Assembly: GCF_900114005.1 (NCBI RefSeq)
Contig: NZ_FORM01000001.1
Location: forward strand, 1-64,000
Length of the DNA: 64,000 nt
From: Olleya namhaensis
GTDB lineage: Bacteria > Bacteroidota > Bacteroidia > Flavobacteriales > Flavobacteriaceae
Reading direction: 5' to 3'
The translations under genes and the position numbers were made by a program. The stretch's first letter is position 1, and every line of letters starts with the position of its first letter. Shown one piece after another: positions 35,051 through 45,169 of this stretch. Under the pieces are notes generated by a model, which saw nothing but the letters and a program-made list of their open reading frames with translations, searched no databases and was not told where the DNA came from.

Positions 35051-36841
35051 CTAATGTTGTAATTCTTCTTCTCCTTCTTTAAGAGGAACATTTTGAGGAA
35101 CAAAATCTTCATCGTGTCCTGGTTTACTATAGTCATAAGACCATCTGTATACGTGAGGAATAGCTCCTGGCCAGTTACCATGAACATGCTCTACAGGAGT
35201 AGTCCACTCTAAAGTGTTAGATCTCCAAGGGTTTTGCTCTGCTTTCTTACCGTAAAAGATACTAGCAAAGAAATTGTAGATAAACACGATTTGGAAAATA
35301 GCTCCAATAATTGCAAAAATTGTAATTACTACGTTTACACTAGCTAAGTCATCAAACAATGGGAAGTTAGTGTTAGTATAGTAACGTCTTGGTAAACCTG
35401 CCATACCAATAAAGTGCATTGGGAAAAACACCCCGTAAGCACAAACAGCAGTTACCCAAAAGTGAACATAACCTAAGTTTTTGTTTAACATACGACCAAA
35501 CATCTTAGGGAACCAATGGTAAACCCCTGCAAAGAAACCATATAGAGCAGATATACCCATCACTAAGTGGAAGTGAGCAATTACAAAATAAGTATCGTGT
35601 ACGTTAATATCTAATGCACTATCACCTAAAATAATTCCAGTTAAACCACCTGTAATAAAAGTAGATACCAATCCTATTGAGAAAAGCATAGCTGGGTTCA
35701 TCTGGAGGTTACCCTTCCAAAGTGTAGTAATATAATTAAATGATTTTACTGCTGACGGAATTGCAATTAATAAGGTTGTGAAAGTAAACACAGAACCTAA
35801 GAAAGGATTCATTCCTGAGATAAACATATGGTGACCCCAAACAATTGTAGATAAAAATGCAATTGCTATAATTGAAGCAATCATGGCACGGTATCCAAAA
35901 ATTGGTTTACGTGAATTAGTTGCAATAATCTCTGAAGTAATACCTAATGCTGGTAATAATACAATATATACTTCTGGGTGACCCAAGAACCAAAATAAGT
36001 GCTCAAATAAAACTGGAGAACCACCTTGATAATGTAAAACTTCACCTTGAATAAATATATCTGATAAAAAGAATGACGTTCCAAAACTTCTATCCATTAT
36101 TAACAATAATGCAGCAGATAATAAAACTGGGAAAGAAATAACCCCAATAATAGCTGTTACAAAAAATGCCCATATTGTTAAAGGTAGTCTAGTCATAGAC
36201 ATTCCTTTAGTACGTAAATTAATTACCGTTACAACATAATTTAAAGATCCTAATAAAGAAGATGCAATAAATATAGCCATAGAGACTAACCACATTGTCA
36301 TACCTAAACCAGAACCCCCTTGAGCCATTGGTAATGCACTAAGTGGAGGATAAATTGTCCATCCAGCTGCAGCAGGACCTGCCTCAACAAAGAAAGAACA
36401 TACCATAATAATACTAGATGTAAAAAACAACCAGTAAGATACCATGTTTAAGAATCCTGAAGCCATATCACGAGCTCCAATTTGCAATGGAATAAGTAAA
36501 TTACTAAACGTACCACTTAAACCTGCTGTAAGTACAAAGAAAACCATGATAGTACCATGAATAGTAACTAATGCAAGATAGATATCTGCACTCATTACAC
36601 CATCTGGTGCCCATTTTCCTAATAATGCTTTAAATAATGGATTTGACTCTTCAGGCCAAGCAATTTGCATACGCATCATGATTGACATTACTACAGCTAT
36701 GATTCCCATTATAAGACCAGTAATTAAATACTGCTTAGCAATCATTTTATGATCCTGACTAAATATATACTTAGTTATGAATGTTTCTTTATGATGATGA
36801 CCATGATCGTCATGTCCATGTTCTTCTACGTGTGCTGACAT
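35051..36841 (-). CDS. Cytochrome c oxidase subunit I (A1-type heme-copper oxidase)
   Basis: This is the catalytic subunit, reducing oxygen at a heme/CuB centre and pumping protons. The 596 residues contain about twelve or more helices. The CuB and cross-link motif WFLGHPEVYIVLLP has the Glu of the D-channel (A1 class). The CuB His pair is in VWGHHMFISGMNPF, the heme ligands in HDTYFVIAHFHLVMG, and the low-spin heme His in LVTIHGTIMVFFVL. The N-terminus carries an unusual His-rich tail (GHDDHGHHH). It is the last gene of the act-cox operon, 32 bases after subunit II. Confidence 0.96.
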   Translation of the reverse strand: MSAHVEEHGHDDHGHHHKETFITKYIFSQDHKMIAKQYLITGLIMGIIAVVMSIMMRMQIAWPEESNPLFKALLGKWAPDGVMSADIYLALVTIHGTIMVFFVLTAGLSGTFSNLLIPLQIGARDMASGFLNMVSYWLFFTSSIIMVCSFFVEAGPAAAGWTIYPPLSALPMAQGGSGLGMTMWLVSMAIFIASSLLGSLNYVVTVINLRTKGMSMTRLPLTIWAFFVTAIIGVISFPVLLSAALLLIMDRSFGTSFFLSDIFIQGEVLHYQGGSPVLFEHLFWFLGHPEVYIVLLPALGITSEIIATNSRKPIFGYRAMIASIIAIAFLSTIVWGHHMFISGMNPFLGSVFTFTTLLIAIPSAVKSFNYITTLWKGNLQMNPAMLFSIGLVSTFITGGLTGIILGDSALDINVHDTYFVIAHFHLVMGISALYGFFAGVYHWFPKMFGRMLNKNLGYVHFWVTAVCAYGVFFPMHFIGMAGLPRRYYTNTNFPLFDDLASVNVVITIFAIIGAIFQIVFIYNFFASIFYGKKAEQNPWRSNTLEWTTPVEHVHGNWPGAIPHVYRWSYDYSKPGHDEDFVPQNVPLKEGEEELQH

Positions 36842-36873
36842 AATCTAAAAATCTTTAAATTGAATTTTTGTTC

Positions 36874-37950
36874 TTAATTTTTTACTAATGAATCTACGAA
36901 AAGCTTTTGTCCCTTCATCCATTCGTCGTACTCCTCTTGCGTTTCTACTATAATCTTCATTTGCATGTTATAGTGAGAAGTTCCACAAATTTTATTACAA
37001 AGTAATAAATAATCAAATGTGTAAGGTTCTAAACCTTCCTTACCTTCAGCAATTAAAGACTTGCTTTTACCTCTTCTGATCTCATTAATATTAAATACTT
37101 TCTCTTTCATTTCCTCTGTCTCACGCATATCAGCAGTCGTTACAGTAGGTGTAAATCCAAATTGAGTAATCATACCAGGAACACAATTCATTTGTGCTCT
37201 AAAGTGAGGCATATAAGCTGAGTGTAATACATCTTGAGAACGCATCTTGAACACTACAGGTTTACCAACAACCAAGTGTAGTTCTTTTACAATAACGTCA
37301 TCTTGAGCATTAGGATCTGCTTCGTCAACACCTAATTCATTAGCTCTGTTGATATCAATTAATCTTACGTTAGCTTTTCCTAAAGCATTATCTGGTCCTG
37401 AATATCTCGCTTTCCAATTAAATTGTTGTGCATATAATTCAATAACCATTGGATCAGCTTCTTCGTCAATATTCATGATGCTATTCCAAGTAAATAAACC
37501 TTGAATAATTAAACCTGCTAAAACAATTACAGGTATAATAGTCCAAATAGCTTCTAACTTATTGTTATCTGCATAAAACAAAGCTTTTCTACCTTTTTCA
37601 CCTTTGTATTTAAAAGCAAAATAATGTAATAAAAACTGAGTTACCGTTTGTACAAAGAAGATAACAATCATTGAAATGATCATTAAACTATCAATACCAG
37701 GTCCATGCTCTGAAGCAGAATTAGACATTAAAGGTAAATCTCCCCATTTAACAAAACACACGATTGTTATAACATAAATGAAGATTAAAAAACCTATCAT
37801 TAAATAACCATTAATACGGTTGTCGTCGTCGTTTGCAACTTGATTATTTTCTGTTGTCTTTCCGACTTGAGTTAAATCAAAGATTTTAACCATTTGCCAA
37901 ATTGCAACGAAAATAAATACTAAAACTAAAATTGATAATAAAGTCGTCAT
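36874..37950 (-). CDS. Cytochrome c oxidase subunit II with CuA site
   Basis: Subunit II takes electrons through the binuclear CuA centre and passes them to subunit I. The 358 residues have an extra N-terminal helix plus TM helices at about 50-70, 90-115 and 135-158, then the periplasmic cupredoxin domain. The CuA ligands are intact: His in DVLHSAYMPHFRAQM, and CNKICGTSHYNM (two Cys, His, Met). There is no fused cytochrome c domain, so electrons probably come from the ACIII-linked cytochromes encoded upstream. Confidence 0.95.
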   Translation of the reverse strand: MTTLLSILVLVFIFVAIWQMVKIFDLTQVGKTTENNQVANDDDNRINGYLMIGFLIFIYVITIVCFVKWGDLPLMSNSASEHGPGIDSLMIISMIVIFFVQTVTQFLLHYFAFKYKGEKGRKALFYADNNKLEAIWTIIPVIVLAGLIIQGLFTWNSIMNIDEEADPMVIELYAQQFNWKARYSGPDNALGKANVRLIDINRANELGVDEADPNAQDDVIVKELHLVVGKPVVFKMRSQDVLHSAYMPHFRAQMNCVPGMITQFGFTPTVTTADMRETEEMKEKVFNINEIRRGKSKSLIAEGKEGLEPYTFDYLLLCNKICGTSHYNMQMKIIVETQEEYDEWMKGQKLFVDSLVKN

Positions 37951-37979
37951 TGTTATCGTTCTTCTTTATTTAATTTTTA

Positions 37980-39362
37980 TTAATAATGGAAGTTTTCACT
38001 TTCTTTAATGAAAGGGTTTCCTTTAGGCACTAAAGATTGTTTTGAAATAGCGTAGAATACTATAAACATGAATAAACCTGCAAATAATAACACTGCACCA
38101 ATTTCTGGCATACCTATAAACCATCTATCTCCAACTGTAGCCGGCATAATCATATTAAAAATATCAATATAATGCCCTGCTAATATTACTACACCTGCCA
38201 TGATTACAAACCAAGACACACGCTTAAAGTCACTATTCATTAATAATAATAATGGGAACAAGAAATTCATTGCCACCATACCAAAGAATGGTAAGTTATA
38301 GTCTTCAATTCTTGTAATAAAGTAAGTTACTTCCTCAGGTATGTTAGAATACCAGATTAACATAAATTGAGAGAACCATAAGTACGTCCAGAAAATACTA
38401 AATCCAAACATGAACTTAGCTAAATCATGAATATGACTATTGTTAACGTTAGGTAATAATCCTTTAGATTTTAAATATATAGTAATCATTGCCATTACTG
38501 TTACAGCACATACTAACATACCAGCTAACACATACCATCCAAATAATGTAGAGAACCAGTGTGGGTCAACACTCATAATCCAATCCCAAGACATCATAGA
38601 CTCTGTGTATAAAAAGAATACTAAAAATGCTGCTGATATACGGAAATTATTGACAAAATAACGAGTATCACCTGCTGGAGCATCATCTTGAGCTAATGAG
38701 AATTTACGAGAAAAGTATCTATAAACTGACCATCCTGTAATAAAAATTAGAGCTCTAATTACAAAACCTGTTGTATTTAACCATCCTGATTTACCAGCTA
38801 CTAATTTATCATAATCAGCACTCTCTGGATTAACCATATCAGGATTCATCCAAACAAAAATATGATCTCCAGAAATAACTGCTATTGCTACTACAATTAA
38901 TGCACCAGGTAATAAATAATAAGTAATACCTTCCATCACTCTAAATAACAAAGGTGACCAACCAGCCTGAGCTGCTTGCTGAATAGCATAAAAAGCTAAA
39001 GCTCCTAAAGCAATCATCATAAAGAAAAATGCTGCAATATAAAGTGCCGAATAGGGCCTGTTATGAATTTGGTGCATTACATGTTCTGCGTGAGCATCAC
39101 CATGATCAACCTCTGTATGACCAGCTTCAGCGTGGTCATTAGTAGCATGAGCATCACCGTGAGCAACGCTTTCAGTAGCATGAGTATCTGCAACAGCGTG
39201 CGCGTCTCCGTGTCCACCATGACTCGCTTCTTCAGCTAACATAATTTTCACATCATCTTGTGTAACATGATGTGATGTATAATAACCTGTTCCCCATAGT
39301 ATTGCTCCTACCACGATTAAGGCAAGTGATACTATTTTTAGTCTATTTGAAAGTGTGTACAT
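37980..39362 (-). CDS. actF: Alternative Complex III subunit ActF (quinol:cytochrome c oxidoreductase)
   Basis: ActF is a polytopic subunit of ACIII, related to the C-terminal half region of ActC-like proteins. The 460 residues contain about ten helices. Between helix 1 and helix 2 is a segment of about 55 residues (48-100) with 13 His among Ala, Asp, Glu and Thr. TESMMSWDWIMSVDPHWFST is a recognisable core of the family. It lies 26 bases after actE and 29 before subunit II, so ACIII and oxidase are read as one unit. Confidence 0.9.
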   Translation of the reverse strand: MYTLSNRLKIVSLALIVVGAILWGTGYYTSHHVTQDDVKIMLAEEASHGGHGDAHAVADTHATESVAHGDAHATNDHAEAGHTEVDHGDAHAEHVMHQIHNRPYSALYIAAFFFMMIALGALAFYAIQQAAQAGWSPLLFRVMEGITYYLLPGALIVVAIAVISGDHIFVWMNPDMVNPESADYDKLVAGKSGWLNTTGFVIRALIFITGWSVYRYFSRKFSLAQDDAPAGDTRYFVNNFRISAAFLVFFLYTESMMSWDWIMSVDPHWFSTLFGWYVLAGMLVCAVTVMAMITIYLKSKGLLPNVNNSHIHDLAKFMFGFSIFWTYLWFSQFMLIWYSNIPEEVTYFITRIEDYNLPFFGMVAMNFLFPLLLLMNSDFKRVSWFVIMAGVVILAGHYIDIFNMIMPATVGDRWFIGMPEIGAVLLFAGLFMFIVFYAISKQSLVPKGNPFIKESENFHY

Positions 39363-39388
39363 ATCTGTATATAAACTTTATCTAAATC

Positions 39389-39946
39389 TTATTTTTCTAG
39401 GTCTCCCTTTAATTTCATAACGTAAGCAACTACTTGCCAGCGTTCTTCTTCGCTTAAAAAATTAGCGTAAGATCCCATCGAGTTTTTACCATAATACATA
39501 ACATGGTAAATACTACCTACATTTATTGCTCTACCTGCGTCATCATAACTAGGGACTCCAAGAATTTTTTCTCTCTTCACTAAGTTACCTTGACCGTTAC
39601 CTTTGTTACCATGACAAATACCACAGTAAATAGTGTATAATTCTTTAGCTCTTGGCTCATCAAACTGAGTTGAATCTAAAGGTGATACTAATTCAGCCTT
39701 AGCTAAATTATAACCAGAAACATCGCTAGAATATTCAAAAGGTGTATAACCTCTAGGAATTGAACCATCGACTGGTAATTGTGCTTCAACACCATTTGCA
39801 AATGCATTTGACTCTTGGTAAGCTTCGTATCCAACAGATTCATACATGTTTGGCATGTATTGGTAATTTGGACGCGCACTATTATTACAAGAAGTAAACG
39901 ATACTGCTATTAATGCTATGATTGTTATTTTAATTAAATGCTTCAT
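39389..39946 (-). CDS. actE: ACIII subunit ActE, monoheme cytochrome c lipoprotein
   Basis: This 185-residue subunit carries one heme c at CGICH (YTIYCGICHGNKGNGQG) with the distal Met probably in NSMGSYANF. The N-terminus is a lipoprotein signal (lipobox FTSC, Cys at about residue 20), so it is anchored by lipid. It passes electrons out of ACIII. It lies 9 bases after actD. Confidence 0.92.
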   Translation of the reverse strand: MKHLIKITIIALIAVSFTSCNNSARPNYQYMPNMYESVGYEAYQESNAFANGVEAQLPVDGSIPRGYTPFEYSSDVSGYNLAKAELVSPLDSTQFDEPRAKELYTIYCGICHGNKGNGQGNLVKREKILGVPSYDDAGRAINVGSIYHVMYYGKNSMGSYANFLSEEERWQVVAYVMKLKGDLEK

Positions 39947-39955
39947 TATATCTAA

Positions 39956-40486
39956 TTAATGTGCTTTATCTACTATGTTAATTTCTACCGCTCCAGTTTG
40001 ACCTAATAAACTTTCTAATTCATTTTGGTTTCCAGTAACGGAGATTTCCATTAAAAAATGATCATCTGTAGTTCTTGGATCTGGATTTTCAGCGTTTTTA
40101 AATGGCCACATTTTACTTCTTAAGTAGAATGTTATAACCATTAAATGGGCTGCAAAAAATACTGTAAGTTCAAACATGATTGGTACAAATGCCGGCATGT
40201 TTTCTAGGTAACTAAAACTAGGTTTCCCACCAATATCTTGTGGCCAGTCTTCAATCATGATAAAATTCATCATTAATGTGGCTACAGTTAAACCAACGCA
40301 ACCATACATAAATGCACAAATTGCTAAACGTGTTGGAGCTAATCCCATTGCCTTGTCTAGTCCGTGAACTGGAAAAGGTGTATAAACTTCGTCAATATGA
40401 TACTTTGCAGCTTTGACTTGCTTAACTGCATTCATTAACACATCGTCATCGTTATAAATAGCGTGAATTACTTTTGAAGCTTCCAT
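39956..40486 (-). CDS. actD: ACIII subunit ActD (DUF3341)
   Basis: This 176-residue protein begins with a small alpha/beta domain (VIHAIYNDDDVLMNAVKQVK, YTPFPVHGLDKAMGL) and has two helices (LAICAFMYGCVGLTVATLMM and MFELTVFFAAHLMVITFYL). This is the DUF3341 pattern of ActD, which packs against ActC. It has no cofactor motif. It lies 3 bases after actC. Confidence 0.9.
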   Translation of the reverse strand: MEASKVIHAIYNDDDVLMNAVKQVKAAKYHIDEVYTPFPVHGLDKAMGLAPTRLAICAFMYGCVGLTVATLMMNFIMIEDWPQDIGGKPSFSYLENMPAFVPIMFELTVFFAAHLMVITFYLRSKMWPFKNAENPDPRTTDDHFLMEISVTGNQNELESLLGQTGAVEINIVDKAH

Positions 40487-40489
40487 ATG

Positions 40490-41947
40490 CTACTTTAAAT
40501 TATTAGTTTCTTTATTATTCACTACTGACGTTCTAGCATCAGCTCCTGTCCCTACTAAACTATCACCTCTTTCTCTGATAGCTTTATAATTATCACCAGA
40601 AGACTTTAATATAGTCTTAACCTCTGCTTGTGCTATTACTGGGAAAGTACGAGAGTACAATAAGAATAGTACAAAGAAAAACCCTATTGTTCCGATAAAA
40701 ATTCCAATATCAACAAATGTTGGTGAGAACATTGTCCAAGAAGAAGGTAAGTAATCTCTGTGTAGTGATGTAACGATAATTACAAAACGTTCAAACCACA
40801 TTCCGATATTTACAACTATCGAAATAGCGAAAGAGAACATAATACTTGTACGTAATTTTTTAAACCACATAAACTGAGGTGAAAATACATTACAAGACAT
40901 CATTGCCCAATATGCCCATGCATAAGGTCCCGTTGCTCTGTTTAAGAAAGCGTATTGCTCATACTCTACACCAGAATACCATGCAACAAATAACTCAGTT
41001 ATGTATGCAACACCTACTATAGACCCAGTAAGCATAATTACAATATTCATTAACTCGATATGTTGTACAGTAATATAGTCCTCTAAGTTACATACTTTTC
41101 TCATAATGATAAGTAGTGTATTTACCATTGCAAAACCAGAGAATACAGCACCTGCCACGAAATATGGAGGGAATATAGTTGTATGCCATCCAGGTATTAC
41201 TGAAGTAGCAAAATCAAAAGATACAATTGTGTGTACTGATAATACTAATGGTGTCGCTAATCCTGCAAGCACTAAAGATACTTCTTCAAAACGTTGCCAG
41301 TCTTTTGCACGACCTGTCCATCCAAAACTTAATAAGCTATAAATTTTCTTTTGAAAAGGTTTAACAGCTCTATCACGTAACATTGCAAAATCTGGTAATA
41401 AACCTGTCCACCAGAATACTAATGATACCGATAAATAAGTAGAAATTGCGAAAACATCCCAAAGTAGAGGAGAGTTAAAGTTTACCCATAACGAACCAAA
41501 TTGGTTTGGTATTGGTAATACCCAATATGCTAACCATGGACGACCCATATGAATAATTGGAAATAAACCTGCTTGAACTACAGAGAAAATTGTCATGGCT
41601 TCCGCAGAACGGTTAATAGCCATTCTCCATTTTTGACGGAATAATAAAAGTACTGCAGAAATTAATGTTCCTGCGTGACCAATACCAACCCACCAAACGA
41701 AGTTAGTAATATCCCAAGCCCAGTTTACTGTTCTGTTTAAACCCCAAGTTCCAATACCTGTTGAAACGGTATAAATAATACAACCTATTCCCCAAAGAAA
41801 AGCTACAAGTGCGATAGAGAATACAATCCACCACTGTTTGTTAGCCTTACCTTCTACAGGAGCTGCGATATCTACAGTTACATCGTGGTAAGATTTCTCA
41901 CCGGTAACCAAAGGTCTTCTAATAGGTGCTTCGTAATGAGACGCCAT
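40490..41947 (-). CDS. actC: ACIII subunit ActC, quinone-binding NrfD/PsrC family
   Basis: ActC is the main membrane subunit of ACIII and holds the quinol site. The 485 residues have about ten helices, among them WWIVFSIALVAFLWGIGCII, WVGIGHAGTLISAVLLLFRQ and HIELMNIVIMLTGSIVGVAY. Conserved stretches include FNSPLLWDVFAISTYLSVS and SVHTIVSFDFATSVIPGWH, known from the family around the quinone pocket. It lies 33 bases after actB. Confidence 0.93.
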   Translation of the reverse strand: MASHYEAPIRRPLVTGEKSYHDVTVDIAAPVEGKANKQWWIVFSIALVAFLWGIGCIIYTVSTGIGTWGLNRTVNWAWDITNFVWWVGIGHAGTLISAVLLLFRQKWRMAINRSAEAMTIFSVVQAGLFPIIHMGRPWLAYWVLPIPNQFGSLWVNFNSPLLWDVFAISTYLSVSLVFWWTGLLPDFAMLRDRAVKPFQKKIYSLLSFGWTGRAKDWQRFEEVSLVLAGLATPLVLSVHTIVSFDFATSVIPGWHTTIFPPYFVAGAVFSGFAMVNTLLIIMRKVCNLEDYITVQHIELMNIVIMLTGSIVGVAYITELFVAWYSGVEYEQYAFLNRATGPYAWAYWAMMSCNVFSPQFMWFKKLRTSIMFSFAISIVVNIGMWFERFVIIVTSLHRDYLPSSWTMFSPTFVDIGIFIGTIGFFFVLFLLYSRTFPVIAQAEVKTILKSSGDNYKAIRERGDSLVGTGADARTSVVNNKETNNLK

Positions 41948-41980
41948 AATCCTTTATAATTGTTTATTAATTAATCCTTT

Positions 41981-44900
41981 TTATGCTTCTTTCGTGTTTC
42001 TCACTTTAGTATGGTACTGCACATTAGGCTTAGTACCAACACTTTCTAATAAGTGATACATACGATCGTCTTTTAAAAGTTTTGCAACTTTACTTTCCTT
42101 ATCATTGATGTCACCAAAAATCATTGCTCCATTACCACAAGCGGCAGAACAAGCTGTTTGGAACTCACCATCCTTAATCTCACGTCCATCACGTTTAGCG
42201 TCTAGAATAGTCTTTTGTGTTTTTTGAATACACATAGAACATTTTTCCATTACACCACGAGAACGAACCGTAACATCAGGGTTAATTACCATACGACCTA
42301 AATCATTGTTCATGTGGTAATCAAACTCGTCATTTCCATTGTATAAGAACCAGTTAAAACGTCTTACTTTATACGGACAGTTGTTTGCACAATATCTTGT
42401 ACCAACACATCTGTTGTATGCCATATGGTTTTGACCTTGTCTACCGTGCGCTGTAGCAGCTACAGGACAAACAGTCTCACATGGTGCATGATTACAATGT
42501 TGACACATTACGGGTTGAAATGCTACTTGTGGATTATCTGCAGGATCTTCTAATTCTCCAAAACCTCCTAAAGAACCGTTATCTCCAAATAAACCAGAGA
42601 ACCCTTCTTTTTTAGCATCATCTTCAGCAAATGTATCTTCTGATGAGTAATATCTATCAATACGCAACCAGTGCATATCACGACTACGTCTAATTTCTTC
42701 TTTACCTACTACTGGCACGTTGTTTTCAGCGTGACAAGCAATAACACATGATCCACAACCTGTACAAGCATTTAAGTCTATTGAAAGATTAAAGTGATGT
42801 CCAATTGAACGATCAAATTCATCCCATAAATCTACTTCTGGAGACGTTACCGGAGTTTCTTCGTGGTTTAAAGATACCATTGGTATTTTATTCCAACCAT
42901 GCTTATGATCTTGACTATCATAAGTATTAAAAACCTCTAATGTCGTTTCCTTTATAATATCTCCACGTCCCATTAAAGTATTCTGTAACTGTACACATGC
43001 AAATTCATGCATTCCAGTTGCAGGCTCAATAGATACACTTTGAACTGTATTGAAATCGTTATATAGTGTAAACGCGTTAACACCCGTTTTCATTTCGTCT
43101 TTAAGACCTGAAGTCCTACCGTAACCAAACGCTAATCCTACAGTTCCTTTTGCTTGACCTGGTTGGATAATTGCTGGTACAGTCAACGCTTCAGAACCGT
43201 TAACATTTAAAGTAACATAACTACCATTTAAAGCTCCTGTAGAATCGTTTTCATTAACAATTCCCCAAGCTTCTGCATCTGACTTAGATACCGTTAAGTA
43301 GTTATCCCATGATGTTCTTGTAATAGGGTCAGGAAACTCTTGTAACCAAGGGTTATTTGCTTGTTGACCATCACCCATTCCTGTTTTAGAATACAATGTC
43401 AACTCTACACCTGTACCTTTTGCTGAACTAGCTAAAGTCCTAGCAGCATTGCTAGAAGGCACTTCATCTATTTCTACCTCCTCAGAAACAACATCTGTAG
43501 CAGTATTGTTGCTTACAAAAATTCCATCATGTAACGCTTGATTGTAAGATCCACCATTAAGGATAGATTCTTTCCAAGTTGTTTTGATAAACTCATTTAA
43601 TGCCACTGCATTTCCAGTCCACTTTAATAAAGTGTCTTGAAACTGTCTTGTATCAAATAATGGTCTTATTGTTGGTTGCATTAAAGCAAAGTGACCTTTC
43701 TTTAATTCAACATCACCCCAAGACTCTAAATAATGTGGTGCTGCTGCTATATATTGTACTAAACCAGCAGTTTCATCTTCTTTAGAAGTAAACGCAACTG
43801 ATAACGTCGTATTTTTTAAACCTTCTGCAAAATCGTTAGCATTAGGTAATGTATACATTGGATTAACACCGCTCATGATAACTGCACCTACTTTACCTGC
43901 TTTCATATCAGCAATTAAAGTTTGAACATCTTTATTGTTACCTTGACGTGTTTTAATAGGTGTTTTAGGATCAAATGCCTTACTTCCTAACTTTGCATTT
44001 ATTTCTAAAACAACAGTTTGAGCATTTACATCTTGAATACCTGTTACTACAACACCATTACTACCAGCTTTAATCAACTCAGAAGCAGTTTTTTGAACAG
44101 CCTCTTTAATTTTAGCAGGCAAGTCATTTGTATTGACTGAACCTCCTACGATTAAACTATGTAATTGTGCTAAAACTAATTTTTGTTGTGTTGGCGTTAA
44201 TGGAACACGTTTATCAGCGTTTGCACCTGATATAGACATATTAGATTCAAACTGAATATGACGTGACATTTTTCCATGCGCTGGAATTCTTTTTTTAGAA
44301 TATCCAGAATCAAATCCACCTCCTTGCCAATCTCCTAAGAAATCTGCTCCCACAGATACTACAGTCATAGCTTTTGAAAAATCGTAGTTAGCTAAACCTC
44401 TCTCACCATATTTTGCTTGGTAAGCATCTAAAGCAGCAGACTCTGAAACAGCATCATAAACCACATGGTTTACATTACCGTATTTAGCAGTAAATTCTGC
44501 AACTAATTTAGATGTTGATGGACTAGCGTAAGTTTGAGTTAACAAAACGATTTGTTTTCCTGAATCTTTCAAACTGTTTAAAGCTTGTGTTGTTTCAGAA
44601 TCAAAATCTGACCATGAAATAGCGTTTCCACCTTTCATCGGACCTTGTACTCTTGTACTATCATATAAATCTAAAACTGAAGCATTTACTCTAGCATTTG
44701 CATGACCATTGGTTGCAGCTAAAGTATTGTTTTCAATTTTAATTGGACGACCTTCTCGAGTCTTAACTAAAACACTTGCAAAATCAAATCCGTTAGCAAT
44801 AGTTGTTGCATAATAATTAGCAACACCAGGTACTATTCTGTCCGGTTGCACCACATAAGGGATAGACTTAACTACTGGTCCCTCGCAGGCTGCTAATGAT

Positions 44901-45094
44901 GCAGCAGCTGTACTAAAACCAACATACTTTAAGAAATCACGACGTGTTGTTGAAGAAGCTTCTAATGTATCCTTATCACCTAAGAACTCATCAGTAGGAA
45001 TTTCTTGAACAAATTCGTTTTGTTTTAGCGTCTCAACAATAGAGCTATCTTTTAGCTCCTCAACACTTTTCCAGTATTTCTTGTTTGATGACAT
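41981..45094 (-). CDS. actB: ACIII subunit ActB, molybdopterin-oxidoreductase-like iron-sulfur protein
   Basis: ActB joins a molybdopterin-oxidoreductase-like domain, thought to lack the cofactor, to an iron-sulfur domain. The 1,037 residues carry a twin-arginine motif (TTRRDFLKYVGFS, Arg51-Arg52), though placed after a 48-residue lead. The last third has the cluster cysteines CTGCGSCVIACH, CQHCNHAPCETVCP, CVGTRYCANNCP and CSMCIQ with CSAACG, fitting three [4Fe-4S] and one [3Fe-4S]. It takes electrons from ActC and passes them to heme subunits. It lies 75 bases after actA. Confidence 0.95.
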   Translation of the reverse strand: MSSNKKYWKSVEELKDSSIVETLKQNEFVQEIPTDEFLGDKDTLEASSTTRRDFLKYVGFSTAAASLAACEGPVVKSIPYVVQPDRIVPGVANYYATTIANGFDFASVLVKTREGRPIKIENNTLAATNGHANARVNASVLDLYDSTRVQGPMKGGNAISWSDFDSETTQALNSLKDSGKQIVLLTQTYASPSTSKLVAEFTAKYGNVNHVVYDAVSESAALDAYQAKYGERGLANYDFSKAMTVVSVGADFLGDWQGGGFDSGYSKKRIPAHGKMSRHIQFESNMSISGANADKRVPLTPTQQKLVLAQLHSLIVGGSVNTNDLPAKIKEAVQKTASELIKAGSNGVVVTGIQDVNAQTVVLEINAKLGSKAFDPKTPIKTRQGNNKDVQTLIADMKAGKVGAVIMSGVNPMYTLPNANDFAEGLKNTTLSVAFTSKEDETAGLVQYIAAAPHYLESWGDVELKKGHFALMQPTIRPLFDTRQFQDTLLKWTGNAVALNEFIKTTWKESILNGGSYNQALHDGIFVSNNTATDVVSEEVEIDEVPSSNAARTLASSAKGTGVELTLYSKTGMGDGQQANNPWLQEFPDPITRTSWDNYLTVSKSDAEAWGIVNENDSTGALNGSYVTLNVNGSEALTVPAIIQPGQAKGTVGLAFGYGRTSGLKDEMKTGVNAFTLYNDFNTVQSVSIEPATGMHEFACVQLQNTLMGRGDIIKETTLEVFNTYDSQDHKHGWNKIPMVSLNHEETPVTSPEVDLWDEFDRSIGHHFNLSIDLNACTGCGSCVIACHAENNVPVVGKEEIRRSRDMHWLRIDRYYSSEDTFAEDDAKKEGFSGLFGDNGSLGGFGELEDPADNPQVAFQPVMCQHCNHAPCETVCPVAATAHGRQGQNHMAYNRCVGTRYCANNCPYKVRRFNWFLYNGNDEFDYHMNNDLGRMVINPDVTVRSRGVMEKCSMCIQKTQKTILDAKRDGREIKDGEFQTACSAACGNGAMIFGDINDKESKVAKLLKDDRMYHLLESVGTKPNVQYHTKVRNTKEA

Positions 45095-45169
45095 ATTATA
45101 TAATTGAATTTATTTCTTTATTAATTATTTTCAAGTTTTCCATTGTACTGGAAAAGCGTCATTTTGTTA

